Source of the DNA: Streptomyces changanensis
GTDB lineage: Bacteria; Actinomycetota; Actinomycetes; Streptomycetales; Streptomycetaceae
NCBI RefSeq assembly: GCF_024600715.1
Contig: NZ_CP102332.1
Span: 6,753,870 to 6,817,869, forward strand
DNA length: 64,000 nucleotides
Reading direction: 5' to 3'
A model generated the notes under the pieces. That model saw only the letters and a program-made list of their open reading frames with translations, was not told the origin of the DNA and made no database searches. Positions 1 to 9,056 of the stretch are shown here, piece after piece. Position numbers and translations under genes: made by a program. Positions within the stretch are counted from its first letter, which is position 1. Every line of letters begins with the position of its first letter.

Positions 1-305
1 GCAGACGCCGCTCGGGGGCGGGTGGAGGGGGTGTCAGTCTGCGATCTTCATGTAGTGAGGTAGGAGCGGTCGCCCTGGAAGGCGGAGGCTTCGAGTGCGG
101 CGCCGTCCGGGCCGAGTGCTGTACCCCCCCCCGTGCCGGCCTGGGCCGCGGCCATGCCCACGCCGCTACCCGGCGTCGCCGTCCGTCGCCCCTGTCGCTT
201 GTGCTGGGCGTCGCCGGTGTGGCACCAGTGCGCAGCCGGAGTGGGATCGGTGGCTTCGAAGAGGTCGGCCGGGGGCAGGGCATGCCGGGTGCGAGGATGG
301 GCGGC
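1..305. other. Left-edge non-coding stretch
   Basis: No convincing gene was found before the first start codon. The stretch is GC-rich and holds a run of C residues near position 125. The GAGG ribosome site of the next gene lies at its right end. Confidence 0.5.
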
Positions 306-1109
306 ATGGACATACGTGGCAGGAACAATGTGACGGTGACTGGGCGTCCGGGCGCTCCGGTGCTGATGCTCGCGCACGGGTTCGGCTGCGATCAGAACAT
401 GTGGCGCCTGGTGGCACCCGAGCTCGCGGAGCACTTCCAGGTAGTGCTGTTCGACTATGTCGGGTCGGGCCGCTCCGTCCTGTCGGCATGGAGCGAGGAG
501 CGCTATGCCTCCCTGGACGGGTATGCCAGGGACGTGGTGGAGATCTGCGAAGAGCTGGATCTCCACGATGTGGTGTTCGTCGGGCATTCGGTCAGCGCCA
601 TGATCGGGGTTCTCGCGGCTGCTGCCGCACCCGAGCGCATCGGTTCCCTGGTGATGGTGGGCCCCTCCCCGTGCTACATCGACGACGATGACTACCGGGG
701 AGGGTTCAGCGCCGCGGACATCGACGAACTCCTCGAGTCGCTGGAAGCCAACTACTTGGGCTGGTCGGCTGCGATGGCCCCGGTCATCATGGGTAACCCC
801 GACCGGCCGGAACTCGGCGAGGAACTGGCCAACAGCTTCTGCGCCACCGACCCCGAGATCGCCCGTGTCTTCGCCCGCACGACGTTCCTCTCCGACAGCC
901 GCGATGACCTGCGTACGGTGAGCGTGCCCACTCTGGTCCTGGAGTGCTCCCAGGACGCGATCGCACCGCGCGAGGTGGGCGCTTATGTGCATGCCGCCAT
1001 CGATGGCAGCACGCTCGTCACGCTCGACGCCACCGGGCACTGCCCACAGCTCAGTGCACCGGAAGTCACCACCGAGGCGATCGTCGACTTCGTGCGCACA
1101 CTGCGGTGA
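306..1109 (+). CDS. RsbQ-like alpha/beta hydrolase (stress-signalling type)
   Basis: A 267-aa alpha/beta-hydrolase. The nucleophile elbow GHSVS puts the catalytic serine at residue 95, with an aspartate at 217 (ECSQDAIAP) and a histidine at 245 (TGHCPQLS). These positions nearly match Bacillus RsbQ (S96, D219, H247; about 269 aa), the hydrolase that supplies a small-molecule signal to the PAS-PP2C phosphatase RsbP. The ATG at 306 was chosen because GAGG lies 9 nt upstream and the RsbQ-like sequence begins there; an in-frame ATG at 297 is the alternative. No RsbP-like gene is adjacent, but a GAF-PP2C gene lies at 26.7 kb. An unrelated esterase role cannot be excluded. Confidence 0.85.
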   Translation: MDIRGRNNVTVTGRPGAPVLMLAHGFGCDQNMWRLVAPELAEHFQVVLFDYVGSGRSVLSAWSEERYASLDGYARDVVEICEELDLHDVVFVGHSVSAMIGVLAAAAAPERIGSLVMVGPSPCYIDDDDYRGGFSAADIDELLESLEANYLGWSAAMAPVIMGNPDRPELGEELANSFCATDPEIARVFARTTFLSDSRDDLRTVSVPTLVLECSQDAIAPREVGAYVHAAIDGSTLVTLDATGHCPQLSAPEVTTEAIVDFVRTLR

Positions 1110-1431
1110 TGTGCCGCACCACGCGGGGCCTTGGGTAGCCGGAGAGGGCCCCGACGGCATGTGCCGTGACGGGGACCTCGGTTGAGCGGGGGAGCGGTGG
1201 CGGCTCGGTTGCCCGCCGCGGGTGTGTGTCGACGCGCGGGTCGGCGCGGCCGTGTGTCGACAGTGGCACAGCCGCGGGTGGTGATGGGTGCCGGCGGGAG
1301 CGCGCCGCCCAGCGCGGATCCACACCGTCGGCGGGCCCGCGGCGATGGTCGTGTGCCCGGTCGGTGCCCAGCCCGGGCGGTCACCCGACCGCGGTGTTCG
1401 CCTCGTCCGGATCGGCGGGCTGGCTGCCTCT
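1110..1431. other. Intergenic region, no gene recognised
   Basis: GC-rich spacer between two convergent genes. Open frames here are Arg/Gly/Pro-rich and look like shadow frames. No clear terminator hairpin was picked out. Confidence 0.5.
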
Positions 1432-1728
1432 TCACGGGGTGTGAAAGTGGATGTGATCACTGGGCAGGACGATCAGATCACCGGCCGCATCGGTCGACAT
1501 GACGCTCAACCCGTGGCCGGCCAGTACGGCTGTGACCGCGGTACGAACGATCGACCCCGTGGAGCGGCCCGGGGAGGGCGAGCCACAGATTTCCGAGGCC
1601 CCGCCGAGTGCTGTCCAGCGTACGAGCACCCCGGAGGGGATCTTGCTGACCCGCATACCGGGTGTCTCGTCGTCAGTCGCGTCGACGAGCCGGAATCCGG
1701 CGTGCTGGAGCACGCTACGAACATGCGA
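1432..1728 (-). CDS. Small conserved-type protein of unknown function
   Basis: A 98-aa protein starting MSHVRSVLQHAGF. A short helix is followed by an alternating hydrophobic segment (GMRVSKIPSGVLVRWTA) that looks like a beta-hairpin, and a histidine-rich tail (SDHIHFHTP). This style resembles small orphan proteins common in Streptomyces, but no named domain is recognised. An in-frame start 27 nt further upstream (1755) is possible. The codon pattern looks genuinely coding, unlike the surrounding frames. Confidence 0.55.
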   Translation of the reverse strand, partial: SHVRSVLQHAGFRLVDATDDETPGMRVSKIPSGVLVRWTALGGASEICGSPSPGRSTGSIVRTAVTAVLAGHGLSVMSTDAAGDLIVLPSDHIHFHTP

Positions 1729-2187
1729 CATCAGGAGGGCAACAGCAGCAGACACGCGGTTCGCTTGCCCCGAATGTGCCCGATCACTCGGTGTGCTTGA
1801 ACTCCGGGTCCGCTCCCACCATCACGTGCGGGCCCGGGCCCGCCGTCGCTCTCCTGCCCCCACCCGCCGGTGTCTCCGTCCAGCGCGTCGCGGCTACTGG
1901 CCTGCTGTTCCGCAGGCGGCTGTGGTCCGGCGCTGCCACGCTCGTGCGGGTGGTGACGGCCTGCGGCACGCCGCCCGTCCGTTGCCGCGGCTGTACTGTC
2001 AGCCGAGCCGCTGCGCGGGAAGGCACCCGCCGCTGAAACCCGACCGAGCTGGTGCATCCCGTGAGCACGATATGCCGTTGATTTGTCCGTTTTGTGGGTA
2101 ATCGTTCAGGTGGATTGCGTCGATCTTGGCGTGATTCAGCCCGGCGAAGTGCACTACGTACTTCACATAACGGATGGGAAACCTGCT
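1729..2187. other. Intergenic region, no gene recognised
   Basis: Nothing with a recognisable protein motif is seen on either strand. The last 80 bases before the next gene are less GC-rich and may carry its promoter. Confidence 0.45.
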
Positions 2188-2493
2188 ATGACCAGTGCGA
2201 ACCCGGCCGGTACCCCTGGTCGCCGCGGCGGCGGTGCCGACGTTTCCGGACACGGGACACGGCGCCTGTCGACCGAGACGAAGTCGGCCCTGAAGACGAC
2301 GGAGTTCTTCGTCTACGTCGCCTCCGTGATCGCGGTCCTGATCGCCTCCATGCTGGTCGGCACCGAGGAGGGCCACCTCGACTACTTCCGGGCCGACAAG
2401 GCCTGGCTCTACATCGTCATCCTCACCTTCGGCTACATGATCAGCCGAGGGCTGGCCAAGTCCGGCAGCCGGGACCACTACGACGGCTCCTGA
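2188..2493 (+). CDS. Small two-helix membrane protein
   Basis: A 101-aa protein. A basic, glycine-rich cytoplasmic N-terminus of about 35 residues is followed by two hydrophobic helices (about 40-58 and 72-90) joined by a short acidic loop (GTEEGHLDYFRAD), and a short charged tail. The layout matches a small membrane protein frequent in Streptomyces whose job is unknown. The ATG at 2188 was preferred over an upstream in-frame start at 2083 because the upstream sequence has no protein-like character. Confidence 0.7.
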   Translation: MTSANPAGTPGRRGGGADVSGHGTRRLSTETKSALKTTEFFVYVASVIAVLIASMLVGTEEGHLDYFRADKAWLYIVILTFGYMISRGLAKSGSRDHYDGS

Positions 2494-3793
2494 CACCGCC
2501 CAGCGCAAGACGAGAAACAGCACCCGATGGGCGCGGCGGGCCTGAACTGAGCCCGGGGCGGGGTTCGCGTGCGCTCCGTACCCTACGGCGCACCGCGATC
2601 TGCCGTCCTTCGCTGGTGCACCGCCGGACCCCGGCCGTCGACGCGCCCGTCCACTCAGGCCCCCGCCCCGGCCCGCGGCCCGGTCACGCCAGGTCGGCTC
2701 GCGGCAGATCCGCCGGTGCTCCGGCACGCGGTTCGGCTCGGTACCGCGGGGGCTGCCGTGCGAGGCGTAGCGGTGACCTGCCCAAGCCCGCCACCCGCCT
2801 GGCCACCCTGCTCCTCCTCGTCGACGACGTCAACGGATCACAGCTCTACGCGTCGCGCTCCGGCTCCGGGCACCGGCGAGCCGCCGACGTCCGGCGGCTC
2901 GTCTCCGTACGGGTCCCCGCCCCGGCAGACGGGGCCCAAGACGCGGCGCTGCCGGACGGCCTGCCACGGGGGTGACCGGGCACCGCGCCCAGGGCGGTCC
3001 GGTCCCAACGTCGCCCTCGGGTTCGTCGCAGAAAGCGAACCGCGCGGACGGGCCGGGTCGGGCGGACGGGCGGGAGTCAGCGCGTTCGCCGGCTTCCACC
3101 AGGCGCCGGCGAAGGCTGCGCGGCTGGGCGGTGGGACGGTGGCAGCCGGGAACTGAGGCGCCCGCCGCCGGAGGTCCGCCGGCGGTCCGTCCCGCTCGGC
3201 TGGCAGGTGTACGAGCCCGGTCGGTTGCGCGTGCGCCTATCGAGCGGTGCGGAAAAAGCCCCTGGCCCTGGTCTACGCGGAGGTCCGGCCCTCCGGCGCT
3301 GGACGGCCCGGGGGAGCGGGGGAGCGGGGGGCGCCGACGGCGCCGCCGCCCTGTCGGGCATGGCGATGTCCGTGTCAGCCGCCTGCAGCAGAATGCCGCC
3401 CATGAGCAGCGCCTCCCATGGTGCTTGCTGCGGTGCACGGGTCCACGGCCCCTGCCTGGTGTCGTCGCACCGGCCCGTCCTGCGACCAGCTCTTGGTCGG
3501 CAGGCCGGACACCCCCGCGCGCGCCACGGCGCAGGCCGGCGCCGGCGCCATCAGCGCAGGTAGGGCAGTCGGCCGGGCCTGGCGCCGGGTGAGCCCGCGT
3601 CAACTCCGCTGCCCGGCGCATGCCTTGCACACTGGCGGGGGAAGGGGCTATGAGGTGCGGACGGCTTGCCGACTGCGCGTTCGCTGCCGGTCGATGGGTA
3701 GCGAGGTGGCGGGAGGCACCGGCGGCCGGTCGTGTCCCCTGCCGTAGCATCGGGGTGTTTGCACTGATGCCGATGTTTCGCAGGGGGAACGGC
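2494..3793. other. 1.3-kb region without a supportable gene
   Basis: Several long open frames exist on both strands, but their translations are Arg/Pro/Gly/Ala mixtures without motifs, as expected by chance at this G+C content. No transposase remnant, RNA gene or repeat was recognised. Confidence 0.5.
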
Positions 3794-4834
3794 ATGGCCG
3801 GCAAGGCGCAGGGGCGGCAGTCCAGGATGCCCGCGCTCATGGCGGCCGGGGTGGCGGCGGCCCTGGCGGCCACCGGGCTCGGACTGTGGGCCACGGACAG
3901 CGGGCCCTTCCGGGACACCTACTGCTGGGGTGCCTGGCAGCAGGACAGCGGACCGGAATTCCTGGGCGAGGGCGCGCTCGCGAGGTCCGGGGCCGAGCGC
4001 CGGGCCACGGAGTCCGCTCCGCCTTCCGCCGACGAGCCGCACGGCACCTGCACGGTCGAGGTCGCTTCGACGGACGTTCGCGCCACGTTCCATCGGAAGC
4101 TCGTCCTGGAGTACGGAGCCGTGCCCGCTGGGGCACGCGAGCGCCAGGCTTGGATCGCCCGGTACCTCCACGGTTCCGCTTCCCCGCTGCCCGACGAGCT
4201 CCCCGGATTCGCCGCCGGCGACCGGGCCGTGCTCGTGCTGCCCTCCTCGTGCGACGTCGAGGGCAGACCTGCGGCGGTGACGATCCGCACCGAGAGGGAC
4301 AGAGGTGGCGGCTTCGACATCGGCCCTCGGATCGAGGTGGCAGGCATGCTGCTGGCCGCGGCCCGGACCGCGGCGCGGGAAGCGGGCTGCGCACCTGCCG
4401 CACCCGCGGCCATGTCCTCGCCCATGGTGAAGGTCGCCGGGAAGGACGAGCTGGCCGGTACCCCGTTGTGCCGGATTCCCGGTCTGGTCTTCGAGTTCGG
4501 CAAGACGGCCTCCTACGAGGAGCAGGTGGGTGTGGTCGGTGACCGCCTCCAGACCTGCTCGGTGTGGTCCGTCAGAGGGCAGGTGCAGGACGAGCCGGCA
4601 GCGCAGTTCGTGATGGCGGGTGAGCCGCGCATAGCGGCGCTGTTCGAGGGGCTGCCCGAGGGCGTCGACAGGGGACTCGTGCGTACCGTCTGCGACGGCC
4701 GGCGCACCGTCTTCTACGGGCGGGTCGAGCCGGGACTGCAAGGGCGCGGCCGCCCCGGCGACCGGCAGGTGTTCGAGAACTTCGTCGCATCCGTGAGCAA
4801 GCGCATCGGGTGCGGGGCCGGGGGAGGGGCGTGA
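3794..4834 (+). CDS. Membrane-anchored extracytoplasmic protein, paralogue of the next gene
   Basis: A 346-aa protein. Residues 12-29 form one hydrophobic segment (signal anchor); the rest is a soluble region with six to eight cysteines spaced as if for extracellular disulphides. The layout is shared with the next gene: anchor, cysteine-containing first lobe, an AARTAAREAGC-type helix ending in Cys, then a second lobe ending KRIGC. The two therefore look like tandem paralogues. The start is fixed by GGGGGA 6 nt upstream of ATG 3794; earlier ATGs at 3767 and 3773 lack a site. Function unknown; a cell-surface role is likely. Confidence 0.8.
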   Translation: MAGKAQGRQSRMPALMAAGVAAALAATGLGLWATDSGPFRDTYCWGAWQQDSGPEFLGEGALARSGAERRATESAPPSADEPHGTCTVEVASTDVRATFHRKLVLEYGAVPAGARERQAWIARYLHGSASPLPDELPGFAAGDRAVLVLPSSCDVEGRPAAVTIRTERDRGGGFDIGPRIEVAGMLLAAARTAAREAGCAPAAPAAMSSPMVKVAGKDELAGTPLCRIPGLVFEFGKTASYEEQVGVVGDRLQTCSVWSVRGQVQDEPAAQFVMAGEPRIAALFEGLPEGVDRGLVRTVCDGRRTVFYGRVEPGLQGRGRPGDRQVFENFVASVSKRIGCGAGGGA

Positions 4835-6033
4835 TGTCCGGCATGGACGGCGGCAGCCGTGAGAAGGGTGCCGGCGCTGCTGGTGAGGGCCTCGAGGCGG
4901 ATCGCGGTGCCCAGGCCCCCGCTCGGCCGCCCTTCCTGAGGCGGCTGCTGCGGAGCCGTACAGTCCGTGCGGCCGTCGCCGCCGGAACCGCGGGCGCCCT
5001 CCTCGGCGCCGGGACCGTTGCTTGGCGCACCGACTCCCTGCCCGTGCTGAGCCACGCGGCCGTTCCCTGCTGGGACTCCTTCGACGACGTGACGATGGAG
5101 CAGCTGTTCGGTGGTCGCGAGACCAGGGTCGAGGAACAGGCCCTGGAGAACGACCCGCTTGATCTGGGCTTGTCGTACGGGCAGTGCCGCATCACCGGCT
5201 ACGACGACGGTGAGGCCGCGCAACAGCTCACCGTGCGGGTACACGCGCTGGACGGGCTGCGCGGCTCCGACGCCCGGCAGTGGCCCGAGGAGTTCCTCAC
5301 CGCCGACATGGTGGGCATGGGAGCGGGGCTGCCCGGAATGACCTCGGCGTCCCGGGCGTGGCTGGCACTCCCGGAGAGCTGCACGGGCCCAGCGGGGGAC
5401 ACCCGCGCGCCGACGGTGGTCGACGTCGGCACGGGGAGGGCCGGTTTCGACTCTGGACATCAGGGGGAGGACCGTGCCGCCCTGACCCGCGCGGTCGTGG
5501 CCGCGGCGAACGGTGTCTTGCGGGATATGGGGTGCTCCGGGGCGTACCGGGTGCCGGACCGGCTCCCGGAGCTCACCGACCGGAAGGCCGCCACTGCGCA
5601 GTCCTTCTGCGGGGTCAAGGGCCTCACCCTGCCCACCGTGTACCGCGAGGACCTGACGTGGACGCGCGTCAGCGGTGGCAGCGCGGAGACGGCGCGCGTG
5701 TGCGATGCGGGCTACAAGACCCTGGGCGTCGCTGTCCGCATGACGACCGTGGTCGATCCGGCCTTGAGCGTGATGTTCTCGCGCGACCTGCTCCGCGGAG
5801 GCACCCACATCAGAGGGACCAAGGGGTACGGCACGGTGAACGAGACGCGCGCCGTGTACGCGGCCGCGTGCCAGACCGGTCGTGTGATCTTCTTGATCGA
5901 ACAGAAGGACCGCCCGAGCGACGGCGTTTTCGACCTCACCCGGACACTGCTGCCCGCGTACGTCGCCGCCGAGGCCGAACGCATCGGGTGCGGCCCGGAG
6001 AAGGTCACCGTCACCACCCCGGTCCGCCAGTGA
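4834..6033 (+). CDS. Membrane-anchored extracytoplasmic protein, paralogue of the previous gene
   Basis: A 399-aa protein whose ATG overlaps the preceding stop codon by one base (TGATG), with GGGGGAGGGG just upstream, so the pair is probably translated in step. A 45-residue cytoplasmic tail is followed by one hydrophobic helix (about 49-66) and an external cysteine-containing part. The halves echo each other: each has a Cys-terminated helix (LRDMGC, AERIGC). Close family members occur as tandem genes in Streptomyces; no enzymatic motif is visible. The pair may form one surface complex. Confidence 0.8.
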   Translation: MSGMDGGSREKGAGAAGEGLEADRGAQAPARPPFLRRLLRSRTVRAAVAAGTAGALLGAGTVAWRTDSLPVLSHAAVPCWDSFDDVTMEQLFGGRETRVEEQALENDPLDLGLSYGQCRITGYDDGEAAQQLTVRVHALDGLRGSDARQWPEEFLTADMVGMGAGLPGMTSASRAWLALPESCTGPAGDTRAPTVVDVGTGRAGFDSGHQGEDRAALTRAVVAAANGVLRDMGCSGAYRVPDRLPELTDRKAATAQSFCGVKGLTLPTVYREDLTWTRVSGGSAETARVCDAGYKTLGVAVRMTTVVDPALSVMFSRDLLRGGTHIRGTKGYGTVNETRAVYAAACQTGRVIFLIEQKDRPSDGVFDLTRTLLPAYVAAEAERIGCGPEKVTVTTPVRQ

Positions 6034-6215
6034 CCTCCTCGGTACAAGGCGCTGCCCCGACCGGATATGCGTCCTCACGCTTGCACCAGCCCAGCTGCGA
6101 GTAGGCGCGGCCTTCGGCGATGCCGGTGATGGCCGTCCGGGCGTAGGGGACGAGCTGGTCTCCTGCGGCGGCCACCACCGCCGGGTCAGCCCCGGGCGAT
6201 CCGTGCCTCGTGCAG

Positions 6216-6395
6216 GCGTCGTGGCATCGTCGTTACGATCCCTGAACGCTCTGACCAGGTCGCCAACCGGCTCCGTCGGGGCTCCCGAGGCGGCCGACCA
6301 CCCGCCTTCGACGCGGAAGGGTACAAGCACCGCAACGTCGTCGAGAGGTGACTCCGCCTCGCCTCGCTGATCCTCCGGCTCCGCGAGTCCGCGTG
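6216..6395 (+). pseudogene. IS5-family transposase C-terminal remnant
   Basis: Translates to a decayed IS5-type transposase tail: IPERSDQVANRLRRGSRGG, then GRPPAFDAEGYKHRNVVER and a stop, then a scrap resembling the terminal LASL motif. It is close in sequence to the better-preserved copy at about 57.2 kb. The catalytic core and N-terminus are missing and the middle of the tail is deleted, so it is non-functional. Confidence 0.8.
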
Positions 6396-6403
6396 GCAGG
6401 CGC

Positions 6404-6886
6404 TCAGTGCCTGGGAGCCAGGACGGCAAGCACACCCGATGGGATCCCCAGCTGACCCAATCGGGACAGAAGGGCTGCTTCCTGTTCCTGCGTTACCTTG
6501 ATCCACAGGGCCGTTCCCGAGTCGCTGGCGCTGAAGACCGGCCGACCGTCCAGCCAGCCTTCGGCGTGGATCGTGTAGGGAGCCAAGTCCGACAGCACCT
6601 TGAAGTGCCCGTCGTCTCGGACATCAAGGTCGATCCCCATCCCGGGATCGGAGCGCCTGGAGCGGGTACCGCTCAGGACCTCCTCCCGAGCCAGTGACAA
6701 GGCACGTTCATACGAGTCCAGGACTTCGGGCGGCCAGGCGTCATCGCTGTAGGCATCGATGTGGGCTGCGTCGATGCTCGAACGCAGCACGTGAAGAGCT
6801 TCGCGATGAACACGCACGACGTCCGCAGGGCGAACTCCGCCCTCGAGTACGAGCTCGCGGACCCGGACGCCATTCTGACTGATCAC
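6404..6886 (-). CDS. Hypothetical protein, 160 aa
   Basis: Starts at GTG 6886. The first 60 residues are helical and charged and include RVHREALHVLRSSIDAAHIDAY; the second half looks beta-rich (IDLDVRDDGHFKVLSDLAPY), ending in a short helix and PSGVLAVLAPRH. The composition is a normal soluble protein, unlike neighbouring shadow frames. It lies directly downstream of a transposase remnant. No family is recognised. Confidence 0.65.
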   Translation of the reverse strand: MISQNGVRVRELVLEGGVRPADVVRVHREALHVLRSSIDAAHIDAYSDDAWPPEVLDSYERALSLAREEVLSGTRSRRSDPGMGIDLDVRDDGHFKVLSDLAPYTIHAEGWLDGRPVFSASDSGTALWIKVTQEQEAALLSRLGQLGIPSGVLAVLAPRH

Positions 6887-6963
6887 ATGCAGGACCCTCC
6901 CACAGGCAGCCAGTCGACCTCCACAGAGAAAGTCTCCCCAACGTGATCATTATCAGACACGCC

Positions 6964-7098
6964 TTAGCAGTCCGACACCGGCTCCCGCAGCAGGTCGACT
7001 CCCATGCCCGGCCACTGCGAGCCGTTGCCGCTGAAGGCGGCCACGACCTTCCCCGGCCGACCCGCCACGCCCGTCACCGCGGTCGCTGTCCTCGCCGG
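6964..7098 (-). pseudogene. Relic of a polyketide synthase AT domain
   Basis: Reading the minus strand gives KVVAAFSGNGSQWPGMGVDL followed by LREPV and a stop. This aligns closely with the start of the AT domain of the large PKS at 11.8 kb (VVFAFAGNGSQWAGMGADLL) and with the linker before it. Only about 40 codons survive; KS and the rest of AT are gone. It sits just beyond the 3-prime end of the ABC transporter gene, so it probably marks a deleted second PKS or a local rearrangement. It is not a duplicate of the intact gene at DNA level throughout. Confidence 0.65.
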
Positions 7099-7265
7099 CG
7101 GCCACGGCCAGCGGTGCCTCGGCGGCCTCGGCCGAAGTCGAGGTCATGACGGCGGCGTGTGGCGCTGTGCGGTCCGGGGCGCCGGTGACACGCGGCAGGG
7201 TGGACCCGCGCCTGCCGGCACGGCCCGGTGAGGCGTCTCCCGCTCCACCGCGTATCCGGCATCGT

Positions 7266-9056
7266 TCAACGGCGGGTGGCGGCGCCACCGGCGATGAGCG
7301 CCCTGTAGGAGCCGCTGGTGGCGAGCAGGTGCTCATGGCCGCCGGTGACCACTGTTCCGTCCCCGTCGAGCAGGATGACGTGGCGGGCGTCGCGCACGGC
7401 GGACAGCCGATGGCTGGCGACGATGACGCAGCGGGTGGCGGCCAGCTGCTCGACGGCTCGGGTGACGAGGCGTTCACTGGCGCTGTCGAGCTGGGAGTTC
7501 GGCTCGTCGAGGAGCACGATCTCGCTGTCGGTGAGCAGCACGCGCGCCACGGCGAGGCGTTGGCGTTGGCCACCGGAGAGGTCCAGGGCGCGGCCGAGCG
7601 GCGTGTCGAGGGACCTGGGGAGGGACCTGACGGTCTCGCGCAGGCCCACCGCCTCCAGGGCCTCCATGAGCTCCTCGTCACCGACCGGTCGCATGAGGCC
7701 GAGTCGAAGGTTCTGGCGGACCGTGCCTTCCACCAGGGTGGACTGCTGGTCGAGATAGGTGGTGCGTGTGCGCAGCTCGTCGAGCGGCCAGTCGGCCGCG
7801 GGCCGCCCCAGGACACGGATTTCGCCCCGATCGGGCTCGACGAGCCGGTTGATCAGTGCCAGCACCGTGGACTTCCCCGCGCCTGAGGGGCCGACGAGGG
7901 CGGTCAGGCCGATGGCGGGGGCGCGGAAGCTCACTCGGTCCAGGACGGGGCCGTTCCCGGCGTGGGTGAACGAGACGTCCTCGAATGCCACCGCCGCCAC
8001 CGGGCGGGGCGGTCGGGCGGCGGGTGGCAGGCGGGGTGCGTCCCTTTCCGCCGGGAGGGCGAAGAGGCGTTGGAAGCGGCCCCGTGCGGCCAGACCGGTC
8101 TGCAGGTGGCCGATGCCGACGGCGGCGACGGCGATGGGGGAAGAGAGGTGCAGCAGGTAGAGGAAGAAGCCGCTGAAGGCGGACAGCGACAGCTCGCCCC
8201 GCGCGATCCGCGGTCCCGCGGCCAGGGCGACGGCCAGGACCGCGGCCTGCTGGCCGAGGCTGACGACGGGGCCGATGAGGCAGTGGAGACGGGAAACGGG
8301 CAGAGAGGCGGAGCGCACGTCGGCCGCAGCCCGTCCGAGGCTCCGTCCGGCCGCGGCCTCGTGACGGCAGGCCTTGACGGTGACGAGCGCCGTGAGGTGG
8401 GCGGTGAGGCCTTGGGCGAGCCGCCCGACGGCGCGCTGCTGGGCACCCGCGAGGTGCTTCATGCGGGCTGTCATCAGGGCGAGGCAGGCGCCGGCCAGAC
8501 CGAAGGAGCCGGCGGCGACCAGGGTGAGCACCGGGTCGATGACGGCCATGGCGGTGAGCGTGGCCGCGGTGGCGATCACCGCCACGGGGAGGTGGACGAG
8601 ACCGGTCTCGACGACTGTGCGCAGCAGCGCGGCATCCGAGGTGACCTTGGCGGTCAGACTGCCGACGCCCTCCTCGCGGACCGTACGCAGGGGTAGCCGC
8701 AGCAGGTGGTCCACGCTCCGGTGGCGCAGCCGCAGCACGGTGCGTTCGCCCACTGTGGCCAGCAGCCATCCGCACAGAGCCTGGAGCGCGGCCGCGCCCA
8801 GCACGGCGACGCTCATGCCCACGGCGGGTCCGGTGATCGACTCGCGCCGGGTGAGGGCGCTCGTCACGTCCATGGCCAGCCACGGCCCGGCCAGAGAGGC
8901 GGCGGCCGAGGCCAGGGACACGGCGGCGGCCAGGGCGAGCAGCGCCCGGCTGCCGCGCAGGAGGTCCCGGCCGATCCACGGACCGGGCGGTGTGGCGGGG
9001 GCGGGGGAGGGGCGCGCTTGAGCCCGGTGGGGGCGAGCCGTCGGGAGGAGGGTCAT
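7266..9056 (-). CDS. ABC exporter, fused membrane and ATPase domains
   Basis: A 596-aa half-transporter of the type I exporter class. Residues 35-310 carry the hydrophobic helices; the nucleotide-binding domain follows, with Walker A GPSGAGKST (about 387), a Q-loop (YLDQQS), signature LSGGQRQR (about 489), Walker B IVLLDEP (about 513) and the H-loop ASHRLS (about 548). All catalytic residues are present. ATG 9056 overlaps the stop of the upstream dehydrogenase gene as ATGA, so translation is coupled. As the last gene of an operon beside a PKS gene it most likely exports or traffics the product as a homodimer. The cargo is inferred from context only. Confidence 0.9.
   Translation of the reverse strand: MTLLPTARPHRAQARPSPAPATPPGPWIGRDLLRGSRALLALAAAVSLASAAASLAGPWLAMDVTSALTRRESITGPAVGMSVAVLGAAALQALCGWLLATVGERTVLRLRHRSVDHLLRLPLRTVREEGVGSLTAKVTSDAALLRTVVETGLVHLPVAVIATAATLTAMAVIDPVLTLVAAGSFGLAGACLALMTARMKHLAGAQQRAVGRLAQGLTAHLTALVTVKACRHEAAAGRSLGRAAADVRSASLPVSRLHCLIGPVVSLGQQAAVLAVALAAGPRIARGELSLSAFSGFFLYLLHLSSPIAVAAVGIGHLQTGLAARGRFQRLFALPAERDAPRLPPAARPPRPVAAVAFEDVSFTHAGNGPVLDRVSFRAPAIGLTALVGPSGAGKSTVLALINRLVEPDRGEIRVLGRPAADWPLDELRTRTTYLDQQSTLVEGTVRQNLRLGLMRPVGDEELMEALEAVGLRETVRSLPRSLDTPLGRALDLSGGQRQRLAVARVLLTDSEIVLLDEPNSQLDSASERLVTRAVEQLAATRCVIVASHRLSAVRDARHVILLDGDGTVVTGGHEHLLATSGSYRALIAGGAATRR

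Noticed and set aside
48..1460. 470-residue open frame antisense to the RsbQ-like gene
   Set aside because: No protein motifs; the plus-strand gene has a full catalytic triad and a ribosome site.
2830..3918. 362-residue minus-strand frame in the 2.5-3.8 kb region
   Set aside because: Arg/Pro/Ala-rich throughout with no domain and no ribosome site; considered chance.
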